64,000 bases of DNA from Mesorhizobium amorphae CCNWGS0123 (GTDB lineage: Bacteria > Pseudomonadota > Alphaproteobacteria > Rhizobiales > Rhizobiaceae), in assembly GCF_001686985.1 (NCBI RefSeq), contig NZ_CP015318.1, forward strand, positions 3,594,001-3,658,000, written 5' to 3'. Under the pieces are notes generated by a model. The model had not been told where the DNA came from and searched no databases. It saw only the letters and a program-made list of their open reading frames with translations. A program made the position numbers and the translations under genes. Below are positions 42,221 to 52,106 of the stretch, in pieces (the first letter of the stretch is position 1; each line of letters starts with the position of its first letter).

Positions 42221-44011
42221 ATGCATCGTTACCGCAGCCACACCTGTGCCCAGTTGAGAAAGAGCGACGTCGGCACGCCCGTCCGCCTGTCGGGCTGGGT
42301 GCACCGTGTGCGCGACCATGGCGGCCTGCTGTTCATCGACCTGCGCGACCATTACGGCCTGACCCAGATCGTCGCCGATCCGGATTCGCCGGCTTTCAAG
42401 ATCGCCGAGACCGTGCGCGGCGAGTGGGTGATCCGCGTCGACGGCGAGGTCAAGGCGCGCCTGCCCGAGACAACCAACGCCAATCTGCCGACCGGCGAGA
42501 TCGAGATTTTCGCGCGCGAGATCGAAGTGCTGTCCGCGGCCAAGGAATTGCCGCTGCCGGTGTTCGGCGAGCCTGACTATCCCGAGGACATCCGCCTCAA
42601 ATACCGCTTCCTCGACCTGCGCCGCGAGACGCTGCACAAGAACATCGTGGCGCGGACAAAGATCATCGCCGAGATGCGCAAGCGCATGGGCGAGGTCGGT
42701 TTCACCGAATTCTCGACGCCGATCCTGACCGCGTCGTCGCCCGAGGGCGCGCGCGACTTCCTGGTGCCGTCGCGCATCCATCCCGGCACTTTCTACGCGC
42801 TGCCGCAGGCGCCGCAGCAGTACAAGCAGCTGATCATGGTGTCGGGCTTCGACCGTTATTTCCAGATCGCGCCCTGCTTCCGCGACGAGGATCCGCGCGC
42901 CGACCGTCTGCCGGGCGAATTCTACCAGCTCGACCTGGAGATGAGCTTCGTCGAGCAGGACGACGTGCTCTCCACGATGGAGCCCGTGCTGCGCTCCGTC
43001 TTCGAGACCTTCGCCAACGGCAAGCCGGTGACGCAGACATTCCAGCGCATTCCCTATGATGTCTCCATGCGCAAATACGGCACCGACAAGCCGGACCTGC
43101 GCAACCCGATCGAGATGCAGGCGGTCTCCGACCATTTTCGCGAGTCCGGCTTCAAGGTGTTCGCCAACATCCTCGCCAACGATCCGAAGGCCGAGATCTG
43201 GGCCATTCCCGCCAAGACCGGCGGCTCACGCGCTTTCTGCGACCGCATGAATTCCTGGGCGCAAGGCGAGGGCCAGCCGGGGCTGGGCTACATCTTCTGG
43301 CGCAAGGAGGGCGAAAAACTCGAAGGCGCCGGACCGCTGGCCAAGAACATCGGCGAGGAACGCACCGAGGCGATCCGCCTGCAGCTCGGCCTTGCCGACG
43401 GTGATGCCGCCTTCTTCGTCGCCGGCGACCCGAAGAAATTTGTGTCCTTCGCGGGTGCCGCGCGCACGCGCGCCGGCGAGGAATTGAACCTCGTCGACCG
43501 CGAGCGCTTCGAACTGTGCTGGATCGTCGACTTCCCGTTCTTCGAATGGAACGAGGAGGAGAAGAAGATCGACTTCGCCCACAACCCGTTCTCCATGCCG
43601 CAAGGCGGCATCGACGCGCTCAACGGCGGGGATCTGCTCGGCATCAAGGCGTTCCAGTACGACATGGTCTGCAACGGCTTCGAGATCGCCTCGGGCGGCA
43701 TCCGCAACCATCTGCCGGAAACCATGGTCAAGGCCTTCGAGACGGTCGGGCTCGACCGTGCGACGGTCGAGGAGCGTTTCGGCGGCCTCTACCGTGCCTT
43801 CCAGTACGGCGCGCCGCCGCATGGCGGCATGGCTGCCGGCATCGATCGCGTCGTCATGCTTCTGGTCGGGGCCAAGAACCTGCGCGAAGTCACCATGTTC
43901 CCGATGAACCAGCAGGCCTACGACCTCCTGATGAACGCGCCCTCCGAAGCTAGCCCGCAGCAGCTCCGCGAACTGGCGCTGCGCGTTGCGGCCACCAAGA
44001 AGGACGCCTGA
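42221..44011 (+). CDS. aspS: Aspartyl-tRNA synthetase
   Basis: The 596-residue class II synthetase of bacterial type has an N-terminal OB anticodon-binding domain (HRVRDHGGLLFIDLRD), motif 2 CFRDEDPRADR, a GAD insert (about 290-420) and motif 3 GMAAGIDRVVMLL. Length is normal. ATG 42215 two codons upstream is in frame, but MHRYRSHTC is the usual start. In many alphaproteobacteria this enzyme also charges tRNA-Asn; that cannot be decided here. It ends at a bidirectional terminator. Confidence 0.96.
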   Translation: MHRYRSHTCAQLRKSDVGTPVRLSGWVHRVRDHGGLLFIDLRDHYGLTQIVADPDSPAFKIAETVRGEWVIRVDGEVKARLPETTNANLPTGEIEIFAREIEVLSAAKELPLPVFGEPDYPEDIRLKYRFLDLRRETLHKNIVARTKIIAEMRKRMGEVGFTEFSTPILTASSPEGARDFLVPSRIHPGTFYALPQAPQQYKQLIMVSGFDRYFQIAPCFRDEDPRADRLPGEFYQLDLEMSFVEQDDVLSTMEPVLRSVFETFANGKPVTQTFQRIPYDVSMRKYGTDKPDLRNPIEMQAVSDHFRESGFKVFANILANDPKAEIWAIPAKTGGSRAFCDRMNSWAQGEGQPGLGYIFWRKEGEKLEGAGPLAKNIGEERTEAIRLQLGLADGDAAFFVAGDPKKFVSFAGAARTRAGEELNLVDRERFELCWIVDFPFFEWNEEEKKIDFAHNPFSMPQGGIDALNGGDLLGIKAFQYDMVCNGFEIASGGIRNHLPETMVKAFETVGLDRATVEERFGGLYRAFQYGAPPHGGMAAGIDRVVMLLVGAKNLREVTMFPMNQQAYDLLMNAPSEASPQQLRELALRVAATKKDA

Positions 44012-44074
44012 TCCCGTTTTCGGCCAGCACTTTAAAGAACGGCCGGAACTGGTTCTTTCGATTCGACAATCCAA

Positions 44075-44106
44075 CAAAAAAGCCCGGCATCGCTGCCGGG
44101 CTTTTT
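44075..44106. terminator. Bidirectional terminator between aspS and the convergent gene
   Basis: AGCCCGGC (44081-44088) pairs with GCCGGGCT (44095-44102) around a 6-base loop. It is preceded by AAAAAA and followed by TTTTT, so it can stop transcription from both sides. Confidence 0.9.
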
Positions 44107-44127
44107 CATCTCGTGAGACGGTCTCGA

Positions 44128-45315
44128 TCAGTCTTCGTTCGCCTTGACCTTGACGCCCAGCGTCTTCGGCAACTCGAGCGGGTTGGACATGGCGCCCGCC
44201 ATGATCAGCGCGAACGGCACCGAGGCCGGCGGCTCGGCCGAAATCTCGAGGCTCTTCGGGTCGTCCAGATACTTGCTTACCGCGGCCGTCACTTCGGCCG
44301 TCAGCTCCGGATTGTTGAGCTGCGCCATGCCGAACGGCACGATCGCCTTGGCCTGGTTGGCGATGTCCTTGGCCGACATACCCTGCTGCTTGCCGACATA
44401 CTCCAGCACCTTGCCGGTCAGCGAGTCGTCGTCGAAGCGGATCGAGGCGCCGTTGAAGGAGAGCTGCTGCATCAGGCCGAGCATGGCCATACCTTGCGCC
44501 GAATTGTCGGCGCCTTCGGGCTGCGCCGCCATCTTCTTCTGCATCTCCTGCACCGACTTGACGAAATCGAGTGTGTAGCCGCCGAGGTCGAAGGTCATGC
44601 CGAACTTGCCGGCATTGTCGACCGCGATGTCGTATTGCGACAGTTCCATCTTGCCGTCCGAAGGCTGCCAGGTGCCGGCCACGTCGATATTGCCGGTGAT
44701 GTTCTGGTAGCCGAGCGCGTCGATGACCTCCTTCGACTTCGGATCCTCGACGAGGGTCAGGTCGGCATTGAACTTTTCCGTCGTGCCGGTGAATTCCATC
44801 GCCTTGCCGTCGGCAGGCGGCGTGATCTCGATGGCGAGGCCGTCCATCGAGAAGGCGGTCTTGTCGGCGACCTTGACCGTCATGTTGGCGAGTTCGGCCG
44901 ATTTGTACATCAGCATCGAGCCCGTCGGTCCGGTGGCACCATCGGCCGGAACCGTCATGTCACGGATGACGAAGGGGCTGAGATCGAGCGTGATGCCGTC
45001 CTGGGTGCGCTGGAACGCCGAGGTCGACACGGTCGCGATGTCAAAACCGCCATTGGCCTCGGTCACGCCCTCGAGCTTGACGTCGCCGATCGGCAGCGCC
45101 TCCTTCTCGGCCGCCGGTTTCACCGACACGCCCTGCAGGACCATGCTGGTGGCGTCGCCGGTCACTCCGGTCCAGGAAATGTCGACGCCCTGAGCGGCAA
45201 GCGTCGCCTTGAGCCGGTCAGCGACGGCAGTGTCCTGCGCGAAAGCGGCATTCAGCGGCAGCGTCAGCAAAAAGGTCGAAAAAGCGAGTTTGCGGAATGA
45301 GTGTTGGATTGTCAT
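44128..45315 (-). CDS. Exported hypothetical protein, 395 residues
   Basis: A signal peptide (about 1-26, ending AAFA) precedes a ~370-residue protein rich in short beta-type segments and acidic residues, with no transmembrane helix and no recognised catalytic motif. The alternating beta-strand character resembles periplasmic AsmA/DUF2125-like lipid-transfer folds, but this is only an impression. AGGGGAC precedes the ATG. It is monocistronic, between the shared terminator and a 435-base empty region. Confidence 0.75.
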   Translation of the reverse strand: MTIQHSFRKLAFSTFLLTLPLNAAFAQDTAVADRLKATLAAQGVDISWTGVTGDATSMVLQGVSVKPAAEKEALPIGDVKLEGVTEANGGFDIATVSTSAFQRTQDGITLDLSPFVIRDMTVPADGATGPTGSMLMYKSAELANMTVKVADKTAFSMDGLAIEITPPADGKAMEFTGTTEKFNADLTLVEDPKSKEVIDALGYQNITGNIDVAGTWQPSDGKMELSQYDIAVDNAGKFGMTFDLGGYTLDFVKSVQEMQKKMAAQPEGADNSAQGMAMLGLMQQLSFNGASIRFDDDSLTGKVLEYVGKQQGMSAKDIANQAKAIVPFGMAQLNNPELTAEVTAAVSKYLDDPKSLEISAEPPASVPFALIMAGAMSNPLELPKTLGVKVKANED

Positions 45316-45750
45316 TGCAAGTCCCCTGAGATGTCCTGAAAAATTGGCTTCATCGGTTACGCCATCACCATTCTGAGACGAACTGGACGGGATAAAGGCG
45401 TTGCCGGTCAGAATGGTCGAAAATCACGGCGAAAGGCAAACCCGATCCTCGGTCTTTGCGTGGTGCGGTGAATTTGTCATGAAGATCGGATTTCCATGCG
45501 TCATCACGTCATGCCTTAGACAGGGCTTGTAACAGATTGATGTTGGCCGGCGCCGGCACCGCTTCCGATGCTGTTGCACATAGACGTGGCCGCGCCGGCA
45601 ATTCCGTGAAGCCCATCACACCCTGTGGTGGATTTTGAGGTGCCGCCGCCGCCCGGACTTCGCCCTTAATTACCGCGCCAAGGCCTTACGGAGTACGGAT
45701 TCCCACACCCGCGTCTTGCCGCGAATCACCCGCTCGGCTAGTGCAGCGCC
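45316..45750. other. Non-coding stretch between divergent genes
   Basis: No gene is supported. It contains the inverted repeat at 45367-45417 and must hold the promoters of parC and of the exported protein gene. Confidence 0.45.
45367..45417. repeat. Perfect 10-base inverted repeat with 31-base spacer
   Basis: ACCATTCTGA (45367-45376) and TCAGAATGGT (45408-45417) are exact reverse complements, about 50-100 bases upstream of the exported protein gene. They could be a regulator site or RNA stem. Confidence 0.5.
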
Positions 45751-48003
45751 ATGGGAAAAAGGCTTTTGCCGCCTCAAGATGGCGGCGGCGACAATATCGA
45801 ACCGGTCGATCTGAAGAAGGCGCTGGAAGAGCGCTACCTCGCCTATGCGCTCTCGACCATCATGCACCGGGCGCTGCCGGACGTGCGCGACGGGCTGAAA
45901 CCCGTGCACCGCCGCATCATGCATGCCATGCGGCTGCTCAGGCTCAATCCCGACCAGGGTTTCGCCAAATGCGCCCGCATCGTCGGCGAGGTGATGGGCA
46001 AGTTCCACCCGCATGGCGACCAGTCGATCTACGACGCGCTGGTGCGCCTGGCGCAGGATTTCTCGATGCGCTACCCGCTGGTCGACGGGCAGGGCAATTT
46101 CGGCAATATCGACGGCGATAACGCAGCCGCCATGCGTTACACCGAAGCGCGCATGACCGATGTGGCGACCGAGCTGCTCGCCGGCATCACCGAGGACGCG
46201 GTCGACTACCGGCCAACCTACAATGAGGAGGACGAGGAGCCGGTCGTGCTGCCCGGTGCCTTCCCGAACCTGCTGGCCAACGGTTCGTCGGGCATTGCCG
46301 TGGGCATGGCGACCTCGATCCCGCCGCACAACGCCGCCGAGCTTTGCGATGCGGCACTGCACCTGATCGAGCATCCGGACGCGCCGGTGACGGCGCTGAT
46401 GGAATTCGTCCAGGGGCCCGATTTCCCGACCGGCGGCATCATCGTCGACAGCCGCGCCTCGATCCTCGAAGCCTATGAAACCGGCCGCGGCGGTTTTCGC
46501 GTACGGGCGAAATGGAGCCAGGAGGACCAGGGCAGGGGCACCTGGAGCATCGTCGTCACAGAGATTCCCTATGGCGTCCAGAAGGCCCGGCTGATCGAAA
46601 AGATCGCCGAACTGCTGATGGCGCGCAAATTGCCGCTTCTGGAAGACATCCGCGACGAGAGCGCCGAGGACATCCGCGTCGTGCTGGTGCCGAAGAGCCG
46701 TTCGGTCGATCCGGGCATCCTGATGGAATCGCTGTTCAAGCTGACCGAGCTCGAAAGCCGCTTCCCGCTCAACATGAACGTGCTGTCGCGCGGCAAGGTG
46801 CCGAACGTGCTGTCGCTGAGGGGCGTGCTCAAGGAGTGGCTGGAGCATCGCCGCGACGTGCTCATTCGCCGCTCGAAGCATCGGCTTGGCGAGATCGAAA
46901 GGCGGCTGGAAATCCTCGCCGGCTATTTGATCGCCTATCTCAACATCGACGAGGTGATCAGGATCATCCGCGAGGAGGATGAGCCCAAGCAGGTGATGAT
47001 GGCCCGCTGGTCGCTCACCGACACCCAGGCCGAAGCCATCCTCAACATGCGTCTGCGGGCCTTGCGCAAGCTCGAAGAGATCGAGATCCGCAAGGAGTTC
47101 GACGGCCTCACCGCCGAGAAGAAGCAGATCGAAGCACTGCTTGCGTCCAACGCCAAGCAATGGGCGACGATCAAGTGGGAAGTCACCAGCATTCGCGACA
47201 AGTTCGGACCGGAGACCGAACTCGGCAAACGCCGGACCCAGTTCGCCGATGCGCCCGAGCATGACCTGACCGACATCGCGCATGCCATGATCGAGCGCGA
47301 GCCGGTCACCGTGGTCGTCTCGGAAAAGGGCTGGCTGCGGGCGATGAAGGGTCATCTGAGCGATCACTCGACGCTCACCTTCAAGGAGGGCGACAGCCTC
47401 AAGCTCGCCTTCCATGCCCAGACCACGGACAAGATCCTGGTCTTCACCACCGGCGGCAAGTTCTACACGATCGGCGCCGACCGGCTGCCGGGCGGGCGCG
47501 GCCATGGCGAACCGATCCGCATCATTGTCGACATGGACAACGACCAGGACATCGTCACCGCCTTCATCCACGACCCCAAGCGCAAGCTGCTTCTGGTGTC
47601 CTACGACGCCAACGGCTTTGTCGTGCCGGAGGAGGAGGTCGTCGCCAACACCCGCAAGGGCAAGCAGGTGATGAACGTCAAGGCACCGGACGAAGCCAAG
47701 CGGTGCCTGCCGGTCACCGGCGACCACCTCGCCATCGTCGGCGAGAACCGCAAGATGCTGGTCTTCCCACTGGCCGAGATCCCGGAGATGGGCCGCGGCA
47801 AGGGCGTTCGCCTGCAGAAATACAAGGACGGCGGCGTACTCGACCTCAAGACGTTCACCCTCGAAAGCGGCCTGTCCTGGCAGGATTCGGCCGACCGCAC
47901 CTTCATCAAGTCGCGCGAGGAACTGGTGGAGTGGATCGGCGCCCGGGCGTCGACCGGACGGATGGTGCCGAAGGGTTTTCCGAGGACGGGCAAGTTCGGG
48001 TAA
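45751..48003 (+). CDS. parC: DNA topoisomerase IV subunit A
   Basis: The 750-residue subunit breaks and rejoins DNA to unlink chromosomes, with ParE. The catalytic tyrosine is in AAMRYTEARM (near 130). The quinolone-contact region reads HPHGDQSIYD, so the position equivalent to E. coli ParC Ser80 is Gln and Ser follows; I believe this is the normal state in this group rather than a resistance mutation. The C-terminal beta-pinwheel is shorter than in GyrA and lacks a GyrA box, supporting ParC. No clear ribosome site precedes the ATG. Confidence 0.94.
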   Translation: MGKRLLPPQDGGGDNIEPVDLKKALEERYLAYALSTIMHRALPDVRDGLKPVHRRIMHAMRLLRLNPDQGFAKCARIVGEVMGKFHPHGDQSIYDALVRLAQDFSMRYPLVDGQGNFGNIDGDNAAAMRYTEARMTDVATELLAGITEDAVDYRPTYNEEDEEPVVLPGAFPNLLANGSSGIAVGMATSIPPHNAAELCDAALHLIEHPDAPVTALMEFVQGPDFPTGGIIVDSRASILEAYETGRGGFRVRAKWSQEDQGRGTWSIVVTEIPYGVQKARLIEKIAELLMARKLPLLEDIRDESAEDIRVVLVPKSRSVDPGILMESLFKLTELESRFPLNMNVLSRGKVPNVLSLRGVLKEWLEHRRDVLIRRSKHRLGEIERRLEILAGYLIAYLNIDEVIRIIREEDEPKQVMMARWSLTDTQAEAILNMRLRALRKLEEIEIRKEFDGLTAEKKQIEALLASNAKQWATIKWEVTSIRDKFGPETELGKRRTQFADAPEHDLTDIAHAMIEREPVTVVVSEKGWLRAMKGHLSDHSTLTFKEGDSLKLAFHAQTTDKILVFTTGGKFYTIGADRLPGGRGHGEPIRIIVDMDNDQDIVTAFIHDPKRKLLLVSYDANGFVVPEEEVVANTRKGKQVMNVKAPDEAKRCLPVTGDHLAIVGENRKMLVFPLAEIPEMGRGKGVRLQKYKDGGVLDLKTFTLESGLSWQDSADRTFIKSREELVEWIGARASTGRMVPKGFPRTGKFG

Positions 48004-48008
48004 ATTGC

Positions 48009-48204
48009 TGATCTCCCCCCTTGTGGGGGAGATGGCCGGCAGGCCAGAGGGGGGCGCTGTCCCGCCAACCTCTCGGTTCGGTGCCGACCAGCCTTCGTTC
48101 GTTTTCATCAGGACAGATTTAGCTTGAAAGGTAGCGATCCTTCGCGCCCCCCTCTGTCCTGCCGGACATCTCCCCCTCGTGGGCCCACAAGGGGGGGAGA
48201 TTAG
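48009..48204. repeat. Large inverted repeat element after parC
   Basis: Two ~50-base arms (about 48009-48058 and 48142-48204) are imperfect reverse complements. Each contains a CTCCCCC/GGGGGAG hairpin and a GCCGGCAGG- or CCTGCCGG-type core. They enclose about 85 bases of unrelated sequence. Such arm pairs are widespread between genes in Mesorhizobium-like genomes. It fills most of the gap between parC and the next gene. Confidence 0.7.
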
Positions 48205-48284
48205 CCAAACATTTGGACTATCGTCACGTTTGCTGCACTATGATCGTGCATAAGCAGTAGGATGGGCAGGGAGAGGCACAGGGT

Positions 48285-49505
48285 TTGAAGCGGACCGAGA
48301 TCCAGAAACCGGAGCGGCAGCAGCGCCTGTTCGGCCTGTCGGCGCCGCTGAGATCCGCCGTCATCCCGCCGCTGTCGGCGGCGCGCTGGCTTTTGGTGCT
48401 GATCGTCGCCGCAGGCGTCTACTTCTTCCACGGTTTCCTGTTTCCGGTGCTGGCAGCACTGGTCATCGCCTTCGCCAGCTGGCCGCTCTATCGCCGGCTG
48501 CTTGCCGCCGTCGGCGGCAACCGCACCATCGCCGCGACTTTCGCGATCCTGTTCATCCTGACCTTCCTCGTGGTGCCGATCGCGCTCGCCGGCACCTATG
48601 CCATCAACGAGGTCCGCGAATGGGTTGCCTGGGCGATCGAGACCAACCGGCACGGTGCGGTGACGCCGCACTGGATCGCCACCATGCCCATCGTCGGCGA
48701 GTGGCTGAACGAGCAATGGACGACAAATTTTGGCCATCCCGGCGGCATCGGCGAACTGATCCAGCTGGTCAGCGGCGCCAACATCGGCAGCATCTATCGC
48801 GGCGTGCTGGCGGCCGGCGGCAGTGCCTTCGGCCTGTTGCTGACGCTGCTGTTCATGATGATCGCGCTGTTCTTCGCCTATCGCGATGGCGAGCATTTCG
48901 CCGGCCAGGTCGACCGCCTCGGCGAGCGCATCCTGCCGATGAGATGGGAGCGGATTTCGCGGGTTGTACCGGCGACCATCTCCTCGACCGTGACCGGCAT
49001 GACCATCATCGCGATCGGCGAGGGGTTGGTGCTGGGCATCGCCTACTGGCTGGCCGGCGTGCCTTCGCCGGTGACGCTGGGCGCCTTGACCGGTGTCATG
49101 GCACTGATCCCAGGCGGCGCACCGCTGTCCTTCACGCTTGTCTCGATCTATCTCGCCGCCAGCGGCTCGCCGGTGGCGGGGTTCGCGCTGTTCATCTGGG
49201 GCGCGGTCGAACTCTTCATCGTCGACAAGACGCTGCGCCCGAAGCTGGTCGGCGGGCCGATCAAGCTACCCTTCCTGCCGACCTTTTTCGGCCTGATCGG
49301 CGGCGTCAAGACGATGGGCTTCCTCGGCCTGTTCATCGGCCCGGTGCTGATGGCGTTGCTGGTCGCGATCTGGCGCGAATGGCTGCGCGAGGTCGAGCTG
49401 ATGGACGAGGCCGCTCCTGCGGCACCTGAGGAACTGGAAGATCGTCCTCCGCAGATCGAGATCGCCGCCGAGCACGGCGTGCCGAAAAAGAGTCAAGCCG
49501 GGTGA
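48285..49505 (+). CDS. AI-2E (PerM/TqsA) family transporter
   Basis: The 406-residue membrane protein has about eight helices and the family pattern: HGFLFPVLAALVIAFASWPLYRR, AIGEGLVLGIAYWLAGVP, LIPGGAPLSF and DKTLRPKLVGG. The family includes autoinducer-2 and Na+/H+ exporters, so substrate is open. It starts at TTG with GGGAGAGG seven bases before. Its end overlaps the convergent DMT gene by 13 bases. Confidence 0.85.
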   Translation: MKRTEIQKPERQQRLFGLSAPLRSAVIPPLSAARWLLVLIVAAGVYFFHGFLFPVLAALVIAFASWPLYRRLLAAVGGNRTIAATFAILFILTFLVVPIALAGTYAINEVREWVAWAIETNRHGAVTPHWIATMPIVGEWLNEQWTTNFGHPGGIGELIQLVSGANIGSIYRGVLAAGGSAFGLLLTLLFMMIALFFAYRDGEHFAGQVDRLGERILPMRWERISRVVPATISSTVTGMTIIAIGEGLVLGIAYWLAGVPSPVTLGALTGVMALIPGGAPLSFTLVSIYLAASGSPVAGFALFIWGAVELFIVDKTLRPKLVGGPIKLPFLPTFFGLIGGVKTMGFLGLFIGPVLMALLVAIWREWLREVELMDEAAPAAPEELEDRPPQIEIAAEHGVPKKSQAG

Positions 49506-50389
49506 CTGACGGCGAGCGCGGCACGGCGCTTGCGTCCTTCATGCAGCTGCCACAGTGAGTGGGCGACCAGCGCGACGATCAGGATGACGCCGCCGATCAG
49601 GCTGTCGCGCGACGGTGTTTCGGCAAAGATCATCCACACCCAGACCGGCGCCAGCACGGTCTCCAGCAGATAGAACATCGCCACCTCCGGTCCGGAAATG
49701 TATTTCGGTCCGTTGGCAAGGCAGAAGAACGATATCGGCATGATCACGGCGCCGTTGAAGACGATCCACCATGGCGCGTTGACGTGAAAGCCTTCGCCCG
49801 AGACCATGAACGCGGCAACCGCCAGCGGCAGGACGACGCCGACCAGCGAGGTGAAGCCCATGTCCTTGCCGCTGGCGCTTGAGATGGTGATGGCTAGAGC
49901 GACGAAGAAGGCCGAGCAGAGCGCCATGAAATCGCCGAACAGGTGCCCGGTGCCGACCGACCCGCCGACGATGATCAGCACGCCCAGGATCATGACCAGC
50001 ATCGTCGCGAGCGTCACCAGTCGCGGCCGCTCCCGGAGGAACAGCCAGGACAAGAGCGCCGCGAACACGGTGCTGAAGGCTAGGATGAAGACGAGATTGG
50101 CGGTCGAGGTGTGGAAGACGGCGGTGATGAAGGTGATGCCGGTCAGGCCATAGCATATGGCGACTGCCAAGCCTGACCAGCCTGGGATGAGCTGTGGCGC
50201 GTTCCTGCTCAGCCTGCGCCAGACAGCCCAGACCACGAGTGCGGCGATCAAGGTCGTGGCGTTGCGCAACATCATGATGGTCCATGGGCTGCCGTCGGCG
50301 AGCCGGATCAGCGGGATGTCGATGGTAAGCGTCAGTCCGCCGATGGCGGTGATGAGGAGACCCTTCTGATGATCGTGGTGGGTTGACAT
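49493..50389 (-). CDS. EamA/DMT superfamily exporter
   Basis: The 298-residue protein has ten membrane helices in two EamA repeats (IRLADGSPWTIMMLRN; FLRERPRLVTLATMLVMILGV; EVAMFYLLETVLAPVWVW). Such proteins export amino acids or metabolites. ATG 50389 is chosen; an in-frame start 12 codons upstream is possible. Confidence 0.82.
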   Translation of the reverse strand: MSTHHDHQKGLLITAIGGLTLTIDIPLIRLADGSPWTIMMLRNATTLIAALVVWAVWRRLSRNAPQLIPGWSGLAVAICYGLTGITFITAVFHTSTANLVFILAFSTVFAALLSWLFLRERPRLVTLATMLVMILGVLIIVGGSVGTGHLFGDFMALCSAFFVALAITISSASGKDMGFTSLVGVVLPLAVAAFMVSGEGFHVNAPWWIVFNGAVIMPISFFCLANGPKYISGPEVAMFYLLETVLAPVWVWMIFAETPSRDSLIGGVILIVALVAHSLWQLHEGRKRRAALAVSHPA

Positions 50390-50517
50390 GCCCGATCTCG
50401 CAATGAATGGGGAGGCAGGCCGCAATAGCGGCCTGTCGCCTGTCTTCCAGCCACACGGCCGGAAGACCAGCTTCCTCTTCCTTGAAACAGTTTAGGGACG
50501 AATGGCGGAAGGAAAAG

Positions 50518-51282
50518 TCAGCGCGAAACCGCTTCGTGGTCGTAGCGTTCCCAGCCCTTCGGGCCGAGATGCTCCTGCGGCATGAAGCGCATCTTGTAAT
50601 TCATCTTGCGCGAGCCGTTGACCCAGTAGCCGAGATAGACGTGAGGCAGACCCATTGCCCTGGCACGGGCGATATGATCGAGGATCATGAAGGTGCCGAG
50701 CGAGCGGTCCTCGAATTCGGGATTGAAGTAGGAATAGACCATCGACAGGCCGTCGGCCATCTTGTCGGTGAGCGCCACGGCGATCAGCTCGCCCTGGCCC
50801 TTTCCGGTGATGAAGGTGTCGGGGCCGCGCCGCCGGTATTCGATGATCTTGGTGTCGACATGCGTGTCCTCGACCATCATGGCGTAATCGAGCACCGTCA
50901 TGTCGGACATGCCGCCGCGGCGGTGCCGGGCATCGAGATAGGTGCGGAACAGCGAATACTGCTCGGTGGAGGGCTGCGCGTCGTGCATGGCGCCGATAAG
51001 GTCGGAATTGTGCTGGATCACCCGCTTCATGTTGCGGCTGGCGGTGAATTCTTGCGCTAGGATGCGCACCGAAACACAGGCGCGGCAGGTTTCGCAGGCC
51101 GGCCTGTAGGCGATGTTCTGCGAGCGCCGGAACCCGCCTTGCGTCAGCAGATCGTTCATCTCCGGCGCCTTGTCGCCGACCAGGTGCGTGAACACCTTGC
51201 GCTCGAACTGGCCCTCGAGATACGGGCACGGCGACGGCGCGGTCAGGAAGAACTGCGGCGACTGGGTCGGGTGCTGCGTCAT
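50518..51282 (-). CDS. bpt: Aspartate/glutamate leucyltransferase Bpt
   Basis: The 254-residue enzyme transfers Leu from leucyl-tRNA to proteins with N-terminal Asp or Glu, marking them for ClpS/ClpAP degradation. The N-terminal ATE cysteine cluster is visible (C19 and CETCRAC), as are the C-terminal ATE motifs (VYSYFNPEFEDRSLGTF, YLGYWVNGSRKMNYK). Length matches the bacterial bpt family. Confidence 0.92.
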   Translation of the reverse strand: MTQHPTQSPQFFLTAPSPCPYLEGQFERKVFTHLVGDKAPEMNDLLTQGGFRRSQNIAYRPACETCRACVSVRILAQEFTASRNMKRVIQHNSDLIGAMHDAQPSTEQYSLFRTYLDARHRRGGMSDMTVLDYAMMVEDTHVDTKIIEYRRRGPDTFITGKGQGELIAVALTDKMADGLSMVYSYFNPEFEDRSLGTFMILDHIARARAMGLPHVYLGYWVNGSRKMNYKMRFMPQEHLGPKGWERYDHEAVSR

Positions 51283-51421
51283 CGAGTCTAGAAAACACTC
51301 CTGCGAATCGCCTTACCTTTGGCCCGGTCGGCGAAAAATTCAACAGGATTGTGAAGCAGCGGTCGACCGAAGGCCGTCATATTTGCGCATAAGCGCCCGC
51401 GCAGCCCCTCGAAATGCTGTT

Positions 51422-51892
51422 TCAACGATCCCTGCGGCTGACCACGGTGCCGAGCAGCAGGTCGTGCAGCGTGCGCTTGCGGTCGGAAAACAGCGTCACC
51501 AGAAGAACCAGCGGTGTCAGGATGACGTTGGCGGCCCAGAACAGCACCGAATGCACCACGGCGGTCAGCCCGTCGATGCGGGTGCCGTCGAGGCGATCGA
51601 GCCGGATGCCCATCATCTTCATGCCGGTCGTGGCCTGATCGCGGCTGCCCAGCGTGTTCCAGATGTAGAGAATGGCGACCGCCGGCACGAGGACGGAAAA
51701 CAGCATCCAGCCAAGGCCGAACGTCAGCAGCCCAAGCAGGAGCACCAGGATCGCGAACGGGATGGTGAGCAGCGCGACAATGCAATAGTCGATGATGAAG
51801 GCCAGGATGCGCCGGGTGCGCACGCCGTCATAGGCCCTGACATCGTCGAGCCTGCTGGTGATGATTTCGCCGTCGAGAACGCGCGCGTTCAT
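51422..51892 (-). CDS. RDD family membrane protein
   Basis: The 156-residue protein has three membrane helices and the RDD pattern: RRILAFIIDYCIVALL (Arg, then Asp-Asp-equivalent positions), GMKMMGIRL and RKRTLHDLLLGTVV. Function of short RDD proteins is not established; ion transport has been proposed. GAGG lies seven bases before the ATG. bpt follows in the same direction after 139 bases. Confidence 0.85.
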   Translation of the reverse strand: MNARVLDGEIITSRLDDVRAYDGVRTRRILAFIIDYCIVALLTIPFAILVLLLGLLTFGLGWMLFSVLVPAVAILYIWNTLGSRDQATTGMKMMGIRLDRLDGTRIDGLTAVVHSVLFWAANVILTPLVLLVTLFSDRKRTLHDLLLGTVVSRRDR

Positions 51893-52106
51893 GTCATATC
51901 CTCGTAACCTGGCCCACAATAGGGTGCGGGCGCACTGCTGATGAAATGGTGAAGGCCTGCTGCGGAATCAAGATCGGTGCCTTTCGCCCGGCATATGTGA
52001 TCAGGCTACGCCAACGCCTTTCGAATCGGTTGAATTTGCCGCGCGGATGGCATTAGCTTGCTGCGGCGCAACAAAGCGCAGGGGTAGAGACGAGGGACGG
52101 GGCAAT

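Noticed and set aside
45998..46040. Gln at the ParC position equivalent to E. coli Ser80 as a quinolone resistance mutation
   Set aside because: HPHGDQSIYD is, as far as I know, the usual sequence in this group, so it is probably a lineage feature.
45670..48108. 812-codon minus-strand open frame opposite parC
   Set aside because: parC is unmistakable on the plus strand; the antisense frame has no recognisable motif.
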